Source: JBCCWR01 sp039193385
GTDB taxonomy: Bacteria > Verrucomicrobiota > Verrucomicrobiia > Methylacidiphilales > JBCCWR01
DNA: 32,161 bases
Assembly (NCBI GenBank): GCA_039193385.1
Contig: JBCCWR010000011.1
Span: forward strand, 1-32,161
Reading direction: 5' to 3'
In this document: in pieces, positions 16,089-24,425 of the stretch
Layout: each line of letters opens with the position of its first letter
Numbering within the stretch: the first letter of the stretch is position 1
Position numbers and translations under genes: made by a program
Notes under the pieces: model-generated
The model's database searches: none
What the model was told of the DNA's origin: nothing
What the model saw: only the letters and a program-made list of their open reading frames with translations

Positions 16089-17707
16089 AGTATATTTTTA
16101 TTACAGGCGGAGTCGTCAGTTCTCTGGGTAAGGGACTTACGGCAGCAGCTCTGGGAACCCTCCTGGAACACCGCGGCCTTAAAGTTGTCATACAAAAATT
16201 TGACCCTTACCTGAATGTCGACCCCGGAACCATGAGCCCCTTCCAACACGGTGAAGTTTATGTGCTCAGTGATGGTGCTGAAACGGATCTCGATCTCGGT
16301 CACTATGAGCGTTTTACAAGTTCACAGTTGAGTAAAAACAATAATCTCACCGCGGGTCAAGTGTATGAAGAGGTGCTACGCAAAGAAAGACGTGGCGACT
16401 ATCTGGGCAAAACGGTGCAAGTCATTCCACATATCACCAACGAAATCAAAGCACGCATTAAAAAAGTTTCCCAAATACATGACTGCGATGTTGTCATCAC
16501 CGAAATCGGTGGAACTACAGGCGACATCGAAGGATTGCCTTTTCTGGAAGCGATTCGTCAGTTCGCACTGGAAGTCGGGCAGGAAAATGCTCTCTTTCTC
16601 CATGTTACTTTACTTCCTTTTATTAAAGCCGCTGGAGAATTAAAATCCAAGCCGACTCAACAAAGTGTGGCTAAGTTGCGCGAGATTGGTATCACGCCCA
16701 AAATCTTAGTTTGCCGAACCGAGCACCCCATTGACCAAGATATTCGTCAAAAACTTTCCCTATTCTGTAATGTTTCTCCAGAAGCAGTTATTGAGGAAAT
16801 TGATGTGGCTTATTCCATTTACGAGGTACCTCTCATGCTACAAAGAGAAAAGCTCGACGACCTTGTGTGCCGCTATCTTCACCTTGATTTACCGGAGGCT
16901 AACATGCGCAAGTGGGAATCCATGGTCAACCGCATCATCGCGCCTAAATATCACATCAACATCGCCGTCGTCGGAAAATATATTGAGCATCAAGATGCCT
17001 ACAAAAGTATCTATGAAGCTCTCACGCATGCTGGAGCGGCCAACGACTGTGGTATTTATGTCATTCGTGTTGAAGCTGAGGACATTGAAGCTGAAGGCGC
17101 AGGCAAGTTTCTCAATGGAGTCGATGGCATCCTTATTCCCGGCGGCTTTGGAGGTCGCGGAATCGAAGGTAAAATTCAAGCGGCACAGTTCGCCCGGGAA
17201 AATAAAATTCCCTATTTAGGGCTTTGCCTCGGCATGCAGATCGCTGTTATTGAATTTGCCCGCCATGTCTGCGGTATGACCGGTGCACATAGCACCGAAT
17301 TTCAGGAGGCAACTCCAGATCCTGTCATCTCCCTCCTACAAGAGCAAAAAGATGTGAAAGTTAAGGGTGCATCCATGCGCTTGGGAGAATATCCCTGCAC
17401 GCTGGCAAAAAAAAGTAAGGCACATCAGTATTACAAACAGAGCATGATCATGGAGCGTCACCGTCACCGTTATGAGTTTAATAGCCAATATCGGAAAACG
17501 ATTGAGGAATCCGGCATGCGCATTGCAGGCACTTATGCGGAAAAAGATTTAGTCGAAGTCGTGGAAATAATTGACCACCCTTTTTATGTGGCATGTCAAT
17601 ATCACCCTGAGTTTTTATCCAAGCCCATGCAGGCGCATCCTCTTTTTAAAGGCTTTGTAGAAGAGAGCCTAAAGTTATCACTCGCTGAAAAGAACGAGAA
17701 AAAGTAA
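16085..17707 (+). CDS. pyrG: CTP synthase
   Basis: CTP synthase aminates UTP to CTP using glutamine-derived ammonia and ATP. The N-terminal synthetase domain starts with ITGGVVSSLGKGLTAAALG and continues with KFDPYLNVDPGTMSP and EIGGTTGDIEG. The C-terminal class I amidotransferase domain has LGLCLGMQ with Cys381 and CQYHPEF with His507 and Glu509. At 540 residues it is full length. The gene overlaps kdsB by four bases and is followed by kdsA, an arrangement that couples nucleotide supply to Kdo activation. pyrG beside Kdo genes is a known neighbourhood in Gram-negative bacteria. Confidence 0.98.
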   Translation: MKYIFITGGVVSSLGKGLTAAALGTLLEHRGLKVVIQKFDPYLNVDPGTMSPFQHGEVYVLSDGAETDLDLGHYERFTSSQLSKNNNLTAGQVYEEVLRKERRGDYLGKTVQVIPHITNEIKARIKKVSQIHDCDVVITEIGGTTGDIEGLPFLEAIRQFALEVGQENALFLHVTLLPFIKAAGELKSKPTQQSVAKLREIGITPKILVCRTEHPIDQDIRQKLSLFCNVSPEAVIEEIDVAYSIYEVPLMLQREKLDDLVCRYLHLDLPEANMRKWESMVNRIIAPKYHINIAVVGKYIEHQDAYKSIYEALTHAGAANDCGIYVIRVEAEDIEAEGAGKFLNGVDGILIPGGFGGRGIEGKIQAAQFARENKIPYLGLCLGMQIAVIEFARHVCGMTGAHSTEFQEATPDPVISLLQEQKDVKVKGASMRLGEYPCTLAKKSKAHQYYKQSMIMERHRHRYEFNSQYRKTIEESGMRIAGTYAEKDLVEVVEIIDHPFYVACQYHPEFLSKPMQAHPLFKGFVEESLKLSLAEKNEKK

Positions 17708-17742
17708 GCTCAAACCTCGAAAATTTACCAAGATCTCTAATT

Positions 17743-18534
17743 ATGATGCCGCGAAAAAATCGCTCCCTCACTCTTATTTCCGGACCCTGTGTACTGGAAG
17801 ATAAAACATCCGCGCTACGCATCGCCAAACGGCTCAAAAAAATAGCAGATGACTTGGGCTTTGACCTCATTTTTAAAGCCTCGTATGACAAAGCAAACCG
17901 CACGTCTGTCTCTTCCTACCGAGGACCAGGACTTCAAGAGGGGCTAGCCATCCTCAGCGAGATTAAAGAGAAGGTTGAAATTCCCGTGCTCAGCGACGTC
18001 CATTCAGTTGAAGAAATCGCGCCCGCCGCTAACGTGTTAGATATTTTACAAATACCCGCGTTCCTTTGCCGCCAAACCGACCTCATCCTGGCTGCCGGTC
18101 GTTCAGGCTGCGCCGTGAATGTTAAAAAAGGCCAGTTTCTCTCACCCAATGACATCAATCCCATTGCGAAAAAATTGCGTAAAGCAGGCTGCAAGAAATA
18201 TTGGATCACTGAACGTGGAAGCACTTTTGGCTACAACAACCTTGTGGTCGATATGCGTGGACTGGTTTGGATGCGAGAGCAAGGCCACTCTGTTATTTTC
18301 GATGCCACGCACTCTGTGCAGCGCCCCGGAGGACTTGGCCAGGCCACGGGCGGAGATGGTTATCTGGCTCCCGCTTTGGCTCGCGCTGCTGTAGCCACCG
18401 GTGTTGATGGACTATTTATTGAAACACACCCTAACCCGGCTGAATCCCCTTCTGATGGAGCGAATATGATTCCGCTTGCAGAACTTCCCAAGGTTCTGCG
18501 AAAAATAAAGGCTATTCACGAGGCAGCTGCATAA
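17743..18534 (+). CDS. kdsA: 3-deoxy-8-phosphooctulonate synthase (Kdo-8-P synthase)
   Basis: The enzyme condenses PEP with arabinose-5-phosphate to give Kdo-8-phosphate. Recognisable segments are LISGPCVLE near the start, FKASYDKANRTSVSSYRGPG, VLSDVHS, LQIPAFLCRQTDL, KKGQFLSP, TERGSTFGYNNLVVDMR, FDATHSVQ and GLFIETHPNPAESPSDG. The 263 residues are slightly below the usual 275-285. The asparagine usual for metal-independent KdsA appears absent: the CVLE cysteine and the DATHSVQRPG region suggest a metal-dependent type, though this was not tested by alignment. It lies 35 bases after pyrG; the stop is one base before the next start. Confidence 0.95.
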   Translation: MMPRKNRSLTLISGPCVLEDKTSALRIAKRLKKIADDLGFDLIFKASYDKANRTSVSSYRGPGLQEGLAILSEIKEKVEIPVLSDVHSVEEIAPAANVLDILQIPAFLCRQTDLILAAGRSGCAVNVKKGQFLSPNDINPIAKKLRKAGCKKYWITERGSTFGYNNLVVDMRGLVWMREQGHSVIFDATHSVQRPGGLGQATGGDGYLAPALARAAVATGVDGLFIETHPNPAESPSDGANMIPLAELPKVLRKIKAIHEAAA

Positions 18535-18535
18535 C

Positions 18536-19009
18536 ATGAACCGACCCCAAACACACCATCATACCAGAAGTCAACTTACATGGTTTTCTATCTGTATCCT
18601 CGCTTTGCTCTCCATGAGCTATGTCTTTGCTCAGACAGAGTTTGAAATAGGCTCCATTATCCGTGGTTTTGAAATGCCGCAACACGATGAAAATGGCGTA
18701 CTGAAACTAAAGGTCATCGGTCGTGAAGCCACCGTCATGACGATGAACCGCATCAAGGTGCGTGGCTTAAAAATTGAACTTTATGATAATGATGAAACCA
18801 TCATGGAAGTAACTTCCAAGCAAAGTGACTTCTGGCGTATCGAAAACCGTCTGACTACCAGTCATGGTGTGAACATCAAACGTGCCGGGCTGAATGTTGA
18901 AGCTGAAAATATGGATTGGAACCTCACGGAAAACCGCGGCCACCTCCAGGGAAAAGTTAAAGTAACTCTAACACAAGAACCTCAGGACAAGGAACCTACT
19001 ACGAAATGA
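18536..19009 (+). CDS. lptC: LPS export periplasmic protein LptC-like
   Basis: The 157-residue protein has one N-terminal hydrophobic segment (about 15-32, WFSICILALLSMSYVFAQ) and then a beta-rich periplasmic domain (LKLKVIGREATVMTMNRIKVRG; IMEVTSKQSDFWRIENRLTT). LptC anchors to the LptB2FG complex and hands LPS to LptA. The domain repeats, with strands alternating every ten residues or so, fit the LptA/LptC beta-jellyroll superfamily. The position between kdsA and lptA is the usual lptC slot. Sequence conservation in LptC is low, so the name rests on fold pattern and context. Its stop overlaps the lptA start by ATGA. Confidence 0.75.
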   Translation: MNRPQTHHHTRSQLTWFSICILALLSMSYVFAQTEFEIGSIIRGFEMPQHDENGVLKLKVIGREATVMTMNRIKVRGLKIELYDNDETIMEVTSKQSDFWRIENRLTTSHGVNIKRAGLNVEAENMDWNLTENRGHLQGKVKVTLTQEPQDKEPTTK

Positions 19010-19461
19010 AAATGAAACGACTCGCTCTCTTACTGCTCAGTGTAACTCTCACTCTGCTCACTCCGGTCATCGCACAGGATGAAGAAGAGACAGAGACCAC
19101 CATCACTAGTGACAACTTCAAACTCGACCTTGCGGAAAAGCAGGGTGTCTTCTCCGGCAAAGTGGTGGTGGTTCATCCCAGGTTCGAGTTAAAGGCGGAA
19201 GAGATTATTGTTTTTTTCACTGATGGAAACAAAATCAGCCGCATGCTGGCGAAAGGCAATGTCAAGATTGACCAGGTTGATAAGTCCTCCGAAAGCCGCG
19301 AAGCGGAGTATTTCGTCACTGATAAAAAGATTATCCTCAGCGGCAACCCTGTGGTCATGCAGGGCGAAAATCAAGTCTCCGGTAACACCATTACCCTCTT
19401 TCCAGATAGTGATAAGATGGAAGTCGAAGGACGAAGCAAAGTTCAGTTCTTCCTGGAATAA
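19006..19461 (+). CDS. lptA: LPS transport periplasmic bridge protein LptA (OstA-N domain)
   Basis: LptA oligomerises into the periplasmic bridge that carries LPS from LptC to the outer-membrane LptD/E complex. A signal peptide (residues 1-23, ending VIAQ) precedes the OstA-like beta-jellyroll: ITSDNFKLDLAEKQGVFSG, a KVVVVHPRFELKAEEIIVFF strand pair, AKGNVKID, AEYFVTDKKIILSGNPVVMQG and EGRSKVQFFLE. The acidic start DEEETETT is a flexible lead. The 151 residues are at the short end for the family. It overlaps lptC by four bases and precedes lptB by 34. Confidence 0.9.
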   Translation: MKMKRLALLLLSVTLTLLTPVIAQDEEETETTITSDNFKLDLAEKQGVFSGKVVVVHPRFELKAEEIIVFFTDGNKISRMLAKGNVKIDQVDKSSESREAEYFVTDKKIILSGNPVVMQGENQVSGNTITLFPDSDKMEVEGRSKVQFFLE

Positions 19462-19495
19462 AACATACCTTAATATGTAGAACAACCAGGGTAGC

Positions 19496-20221
19496 ATGGC
19501 AGAACTATTAAACACAGACGGACTGGTTAAAACCTACGGAGATCGCAACGTCGTCAATGGCGTTAGCATGAACATTGAAGAAGGCGAGATTGTGGGACTG
19601 CTCGGACCCAACGGAGCCGGTAAAACCACCACCTTCTATATGATAGTCGGACTCATTCGACCCAGCACAGGACGCATCTTTTTTAACGGACGCGACATTG
19701 CTGATATGCCCATGTACCGACGCGCGCGACGTGGCATTGGTTATCTGCCCCAGGAGGAATCTATCTTCCGCTACCTGACCGTTGAAGAGAACATCATGGC
19801 CATACTGGAAACGCTCCAGATTTCACAAAAAGAACGCATTGAGCGTCTTGAAGAACTTCTCATGGAGCTGGGCATCGAGCATGTACGCAAAAACAAAGCT
19901 TACACTTTATCCGGCGGTGAAAAACGTCGACTCACCATCGCCCGCTGCCTGGTCACCGACCCGACCTTGCTTTTGCTGGATGAACCCTTCAGTGGTGTGG
20001 ACCCCATGGCCGTCTATGACATTCAACAAATCATATTATCTCTAAGAGAGCGTGGGCTGGCCATACTCATCACAGACCACAACGTCCGTGAAACACTCTC
20101 CGTGGTCGACCGTGCTTACCTCATCTGTGAAGGACGTGTGGAAAGCGAAGGCACCAGCGACTTCCTGATTAATGATCCCGTCGCCCGAGAACTCTACCTG
20201 GGTCCGAGATTTAATATTTAA
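19496..20221 (+). CDS. lptB: LPS export ABC transporter ATPase LptB
   Basis: LptB is the cytoplasmic motor of the LptB2FG exporter that extracts LPS from the inner membrane. Walker A is GPNGAGKTT (37-45), followed by GYLPQEESIFRYLTVEENIMA (Q-loop region characteristic of LptB), signature LSGGEKRRLTIARCL, Walker B LLLLDEPFSGVDP and the switch ITDHNVRETLSVVDRAYLI. At 241 residues it is full length. LptF and LptG are not in this window. A rho-independent terminator follows at once, so this is the last gene of the LPS cluster. Confidence 0.97.
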   Translation: MAELLNTDGLVKTYGDRNVVNGVSMNIEEGEIVGLLGPNGAGKTTTFYMIVGLIRPSTGRIFFNGRDIADMPMYRRARRGIGYLPQEESIFRYLTVEENIMAILETLQISQKERIERLEELLMELGIEHVRKNKAYTLSGGEKRRLTIARCLVTDPTLLLLDEPFSGVDPMAVYDIQQIILSLRERGLAILITDHNVRETLSVVDRAYLICEGRVESEGTSDFLINDPVARELYLGPRFNI

Positions 20222-20242
20222 ACCCGCATTTCCGGGTTTTTT
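20220..20242 (+). terminator. Rho-independent terminator after lptB
   Basis: Seven-base arms AAACCCG and CGGGTTT flank a six-base loop and run into a T tract. The first base is the end of the lptB stop codon region. It closes the LPS supply/export transcript. Confidence 0.9.
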
Positions 20243-20301
20243 CTCAGAAAGTCATTGCTACTTAATGGGGCTGATAGTAAATTTTTCAGTCCAATCCAGA
20301 T

Positions 20302-20375
20302 GGCGGTCGTAGCTCAGTTGGTAGAGCCCCTGATTGTGGTTCAGGTTGTCGCGGGTTCAAGTCCCGTCGATCGCC
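20302..20375 (+). tRNA. tRNA-His (GTG)
   Basis: The cloverleaf can be folded by hand. The acceptor stem GCGGTCG pairs with CGATCGC (one G-T), with the extra G-1 of histidine tRNA opposite C73. The D-arm is GCTC..GAGC, the anticodon loop TTGTGGT contains GTG, and the T-arm is GCGGG TTCAAGT CCCGT. Only CA rather than a full CCA follows C73, so CCA is probably added enzymatically. Confidence 0.96.
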
Positions 20376-20525
20376 CATTTTAAATTCTATTCTAGCAAGT
20401 CACCTTCTAAAAATTAAAGTGACAAAGGATACAGCTCAGATAACCCTATCAGAGTTTGACAAGAGCATCTATTCACGGCAGAGAAAAAAGTAGTTGAGCC
20501 AAAACATATGCAGAACGCTCATTAG

Positions 20526-20739
20526 ACAGCTCAATTCGATGTCTTTTGCTATGTATGAAAGATCAACGTAAGATTATTTTATTCAAATGCTCAAAGAAGT
20601 TTGTACGACCTTACTGAAGATTCTTTAGAAGTGCATAATTTGTTTGAGTCATAGTAGGAAAGGGCAGAAACTATGAGGTCATGAGATCGCAACTGGATGC
20701 ATTCGTTGCATCAGACAGCATACGTGCGGCAGAATAAAA
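20526..20739 (+). pseudogene. C-terminal remnant of a sulfatase
   Basis: There is no intact gene between tRNA-His and 20778, but one frame reads TAQFDVFCYV, a TGA, then KINVRLFYSNAQRSLYDL and EDSLEVHNLFES before two stops. This is the C-terminal LYDL..DP.E..NL pattern of arylsulfatases. A second frame then gives NYEVMRSQLDAFVAS ending at TAA 20737, which resembles the closing helix (..R..LDAW..) of the same family. So at least one frameshift and one stop separate the pieces, and the catalytic N-terminal part is gone. The stretch 20379-20525 holds nothing else I can support. Confidence 0.6.
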
Positions 20740-20777
20740 TTGATGAAATAAAAAGACTTTAATACGCCCAACATATT

Positions 20778-21401
20778 ATGAAAAAATTGATACTTCTATT
20801 TTGTTTAATCACCTCTTCCTTACATGCTGAAGGCGACTGGAATATCTTGTTTGACGGTTCCACACTTGAGGGCTGGAAATCTAATGAGGAAGCTCCCGGA
20901 GTTTTTAATATTACAGAAGATGGGGTCCTTGAGGTAAGAGGAGGAAGGGCTCATTTGTTCTGGATGGGAACAGATAAAATCCCAGGAGAGTTTGTTGATT
21001 TCGAGTGGTACGGTGAGATCAAAACAAGTCCAAACGCGAATTCAGGTATTTTCTTCCACACTAAATATCAGGAGGACGGCTGGCCGGAATGGGGGTTGGA
21101 AGCGCAAGTGAATACCAGTCACAAAGGCCCCAGTAAAACTGGGAGTATCTGGGGTAAACAAAATTTAGCTGTGTCTCCTGTAGCAGACAATCAGTGGTTC
21201 AAATATTCGATCAAAGTAGTCGGTAAAACCGTGACGATCCGTTTGAATGGAAAGATTGTTAATGAATATACAGAACCCGACACACCAGAAGTTTCAGAAA
21301 AACGTCCCCATGTTCGTCTGGGCAAAGGGACGTTTGCGCTACAAGGGCATGATCCTGGATGTATCGTCCATTTCCGCAATATACGCGTGCGGTCTCTATA
21401 A
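20778..21401 (+). CDS. Secreted DUF1080 protein (3-keto-disaccharide hydrolase-like domain)
   Basis: The 207-residue protein has a signal peptide (residues 1-18, ending LHA) followed by one DUF1080 concanavalin-like beta-sandwich: WNILFDGSTLEGW, EFVDFEWYGEIK, NANSGIFFHT (86-95), WPEWGLEAQV, KTGSIWG, and HVRLGKGTFALQGHDPG near the end. DUF1080 domains are greatly expanded in Planctomycetes and Verrucomicrobia and act on glycans; some hydrolyse 3-keto-glycosides. No activity can be assigned here. It stands between a sulfatase remnant and a GH92 pseudogene and upstream of an intact sulfatase, so a glycan-degradation role is likely. It is probably periplasmic. Confidence 0.9.
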   Translation: MKKLILLFCLITSSLHAEGDWNILFDGSTLEGWKSNEEAPGVFNITEDGVLEVRGGRAHLFWMGTDKIPGEFVDFEWYGEIKTSPNANSGIFFHTKYQEDGWPEWGLEAQVNTSHKGPSKTGSIWGKQNLAVSPVADNQWFKYSIKVVGKTVTIRLNGKIVNEYTEPDTPEVSEKRPHVRLGKGTFALQGHDPGCIVHFRNIRVRSL

Positions 21402-21488
21402 TCGAGTGGGGCAAACTACTCTATCCCGCAATTTTTGTTTGCTTTCGGCCCCATTTCGAGAACAAATTTGCTTCCCGAAAGTAACGCT

Positions 21489-21876
21489 TTATGCCTTAGC
21501 CAGGGTCTTTTCACGCATCACGTTCTTCGCTGCCTGGTAAGCTTTTATCAGACTGAATCCGAACACTCCTTTTCGATGAGCGTCTAAGAAGGTTGATACA
21601 CCGTGATTGGAATTCATGCCAAAGATGCTCCCGTTGCTCATCTATTAGAATAAAGAGTGGAGAATATCCTGCTGTCTGTCAGCATCGATCAAAATGCACA
21701 AAAAGTAACTGGTGCTGAGCATGGTAGAAGTCCCATAGCCAATCATCCGTATAAAAGTCTCGGCCCTAATCGCGATGGACTTTTTAATCAAATGGGCTGT
21801 AGTAATGGCTATCCTCAGAAATATAAAAAGATGTTAGACAGAGCGTATCATAAGCTAGTATGTGTGTCGCAAACTT
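21489..21876 (-). pseudogene. GH92 alpha-mannosidase-family pseudogene
   Basis: The minus strand carries a decayed glycoside hydrolase family 92 gene. In order it reads KFATHILAYDT, ISEDSHYYSPFD, a TAA (21784-21786), KVHRD, a TAG (21766-21768), GRDFYTDDWLWDFYHAQHQLL, then a frameshift to LIDADRQQDILHSLF, two stops (21645-21647, 21642-21644) and NGSIFGMNSNHGVSTFLDAH with RKGVFGFSLIKAYQAAKN and MREKTLAKA. Family consensus is close to YYTDD.LWDTYRA.HPLL.LID..RQ and ..M.GNH.....DA..KG. About 20-30 residues are missing before NGSIF, and both ends of the gene are gone. The ORF on the opposite strand here is a shadow. From 21877 to 22083 I see nothing more than a 21-residue hydrophobic frame. Confidence 0.85.
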
Positions 21877-22083
21877 CATAATATGCCTTAAATTCTGGTT
21901 AATTTTTAAAGCCAAGCAGCAATAAATAGAATGATGGCATAGACAAAACTGAGCCAAAGGTTTATAGCCATAAGTGGCAAATATACTAATAACTAAAAAA
22001 AGTCGGAACTATTCCATTTCTATGTTAACAAGCAAGTTGTCATAAAAATTAAAGAAACTAAAATAAAACAGACAATATATTGC

Positions 22084-24210
22084 ATGAAAATTATAAAAAT
22101 TAAGAAGCAAACTTACTCGAAGATGTTGATGTTTTCGTTTTTTGCTACCCTCAGCTTTCAATTCTCTATATGCGCACGAGCTAATGATCTTCCGAATGTG
22201 GTGCTCATCGTAGCAGACGACCTGGGCTATGCCGATGTCAGCTACACCATGGATTATGCCATGTCGATGCGCACCTCAGACTATGTAGACAAGCCCTGGA
22301 GTTCTAAACCACTCGCAGAGGTGCATACACCCAATATTGACCGTCTGGCTCGCCAAGCAGCAGTCTTTACCAATGGCTATGTGAATGCCAATGTCTGCTC
22401 TCCAACCCGCGCCGGGCTCATGCTGGGACGTTATCAGCAACGTGTTGGTATTTATAGTGCGGGAACTGGAGGAACCGGTATGCCGCTCTATGAAAGCCCT
22501 GAGCATTCGAAATCCGGCGTGGATTTTCCAAAAATTAATCCGATGATGCCCGAGTTTTTGAAGCAGTCAGCAGATCCTTCTCGCCATTATGTGTGTGGTG
22601 CTTTTGGCAAATGGCATCTGGGATTGGATAGAGTTGTGCGTGTAAGAAAAGATGGATCGATCAAGTCGAAATCCGGGGGCGTTAGCAGTATGGATTTTGA
22701 TTATGTTTCGATCGGAAACGGGTATGAAGAACCTGACCTGAAGGCTCCCATCAATGACGAGCTGGCTCCAGTCAACACAGATCAACCTTTTGATCCTACA
22801 TGGAAAGGAGGAAGTCCCTGGCACTGCTTAAACCGAGGGTTTGATCACTACTTCTATTTCATGGGGCGTGGTGCCCATGATTTCTGGGATCCAAATGGCA
22901 TTTATGACAGTAATGATCCCAAACACCCCCTGCGTCGAACAGTTGGTTTGGATAAGCGACTGAATCCTGGTGCCTCTGGCACCGCTAATGATGCACAGAT
23001 CCCCGATGAAGCCTGGGAGAGCAGTGGTGCACCATATCGCATACACAAAGAGCGTGTTCCAGAAAACTACCTCACGGTACGGATCACTGATGCGGTGTGC
23101 GATTTTATTAAGCAGCAGGCAGCAAGCCCTCAACCTTTTCTAGCCTATGTTCCGTATAATGCTCCGCATTCCCCTTTACAAACGCCTCACCACATGGATC
23201 CCGTCACGGGTATCCTGGATCCATTAGGGGTCAATGATCGCCGCTATCATGTAGTCGATGAAGCAGGCGCGCCGGTTACTCCGGTGACAGATAAAGTTTT
23301 TGCAGATTGGCTGGACCCGAAGACTCCTGATCCGAAATGGTTTCCGGACCCACTCTACTATTACGAAACATATAAAGATGATCCAGATGCCTTTCGCTTC
23401 TTTTATGGAGTTGAAGTGACCAAGAAGTATGAAGAAGTCATCCGTCGTCGCTGCAGAACCGTAGCGATGAATCAATGGATTGATAAAGGTATCGGTCAGA
23501 TTGTGGAAAAGTTGAAAGATCCCAATGGGGATGGTGATTATTCAGACAGTGTCTATGACAACACCATAATCCTGTTTCTTTCTGATAACGGAGGGGCTAC
23601 CGTAGGAGGCGCTTCTAATGCACCCCTGAGTATGGGAAAACATAGCAACTTTGAAGGAGGCCTTCGTGTTCCATTCTTCATAAGTTGGCCTGCGATGCTT
23701 AAAAAACAATATGGAACTGCTGTAAACGATATCGGCGAAACGGTTGCAAAACAGCAATTAATACATGCACCAGTAATGGCCTTCGATATTCTTCCAACCC
23801 TCTTAGAAATAACAGGAGAGAAACCGCTCAAGCCGGATCCACTATTAAATGCAGAAGCCCAGGCTTTTTATGATTATACTCCGGACGGGAAAAGCCTGCT
23901 CCCTTTGATTCGTGGTGAAGTTGATTCGATTCATGACTATTTGTTCTGGGCCCAGGAGAAGGATTCGATCACTACAGGTGCTGTTCGGCGAGACCAGTGG
24001 AAACTGGTTTTTTCAAAAAAAGGTTCCATCTCTCTGTATAATCTGGATGAGGATATTGCAGAACTCCAAGACCGGTCAGCCGATCACCCGGAAATTGTTA
24101 AAGATCTTAAAAAGGCTTACATCGATTTTATGAATAGCGCAGCAGAGTCCTACCGCCAGCCTGTACCCAATAAGCTGATGCCTAAAAGCCTTCAAGCAGC
24201 AAGCCAATAA
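22084..24210 (+). CDS. Secreted sulfatase (arylsulfatase A family, formylglycine type)
   Basis: The enzyme hydrolyses sulfate esters, probably on polysaccharides. After a signal peptide (to about residue 33, ending ARA) come NVVLIVADDLGYADVSY with metal-binding Asp45 and Asp46, then HTPNIDRLA, and the active-site motif NVCSPTRAG. Cys105 of that motif would be converted to formylglycine by an FGE-type maturase (not in this window). Lys176 and His178 lie in GKWHLG; ILFLSDNGG completes the metal site, and SLYNLDEDIAELQD is the usual C-terminal region. All catalytic motifs are intact. At 708 residues it is longer than many family members (450-600), with inserts before and after the GRGAHDFWDPNG segment. 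It is flanked by remnants of other glycan genes. Confidence 0.95.
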   Translation: MKIIKIKKQTYSKMLMFSFFATLSFQFSICARANDLPNVVLIVADDLGYADVSYTMDYAMSMRTSDYVDKPWSSKPLAEVHTPNIDRLARQAAVFTNGYVNANVCSPTRAGLMLGRYQQRVGIYSAGTGGTGMPLYESPEHSKSGVDFPKINPMMPEFLKQSADPSRHYVCGAFGKWHLGLDRVVRVRKDGSIKSKSGGVSSMDFDYVSIGNGYEEPDLKAPINDELAPVNTDQPFDPTWKGGSPWHCLNRGFDHYFYFMGRGAHDFWDPNGIYDSNDPKHPLRRTVGLDKRLNPGASGTANDAQIPDEAWESSGAPYRIHKERVPENYLTVRITDAVCDFIKQQAASPQPFLAYVPYNAPHSPLQTPHHMDPVTGILDPLGVNDRRYHVVDEAGAPVTPVTDKVFADWLDPKTPDPKWFPDPLYYYETYKDDPDAFRFFYGVEVTKKYEEVIRRRCRTVAMNQWIDKGIGQIVEKLKDPNGDGDYSDSVYDNTIILFLSDNGGATVGGASNAPLSMGKHSNFEGGLRVPFFISWPAMLKKQYGTAVNDIGETVAKQQLIHAPVMAFDILPTLLEITGEKPLKPDPLLNAEAQAFYDYTPDGKSLLPLIRGEVDSIHDYLFWAQEKDSITTGAVRRDQWKLVFSKKGSISLYNLDEDIAELQDRSADHPEIVKDLKKAYIDFMNSAAESYRQPVPNKLMPKSLQAASQ

Positions 24211-24221
24211 GAAACCGTTAG

Positions 24222-24425
24222 AGAAAAGAGAATAACAAGGATGTTAGAGTCTTCGCAAGGACACATGATTATAAACTCTACCGTAACGGAGACTTTTTTA
24301 ATGTGCCCAAAGACCCTGATGAAACACAAGCTCTAACTAATGAAGACCTAAGTGAAGGTCAGATTCAGATAAAAATGAAGCTTCAAGATGTTATCAAAAG
24401 CTACGAAGGTATCCGAACCCACTGA
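24222..24425 (+). pseudogene. C-terminal remnant of a second sulfatase
   Basis: Just downstream of the intact sulfatase, an open frame without a proper start reads VRVFARTHDYKLYRNGDFF then NVPKDPDETQALTNEDLS and ends at TGA 24423. The pattern R..(D/H)YKLYR.G.FF.(L/V)..DP.E...L is the C-terminal strand region of sulfatases, so this is the tail of a lost paralogue. It is not a duplicate of the neighbour's own C-terminus (QWKLVFSKKGSISLYNLDEDI), so it came from a different sulfatase gene. The remainder was probably deleted. Confidence 0.75.

Noticed and set aside
20302..20378. tRNA-His as an integrase attachment site for a genomic island
   Set aside because: No repeat of the tRNA 3' end and no integrase gene found in the window.
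21657..21881. A 74-residue plus-strand ORF (MENILLSVSIDQ...)
   Set aside because: It runs antisense over the clear GH92 remnant on the minus strand and has no family resemblance.
21906..21971. A 21-residue very hydrophobic minus-strand frame (MAINLWLSFVYA...), considered as a small membrane toxin
   Set aside because: No ribosome site, antitoxin RNA or repeat context; AT-rich DNA gives such frames by chance.
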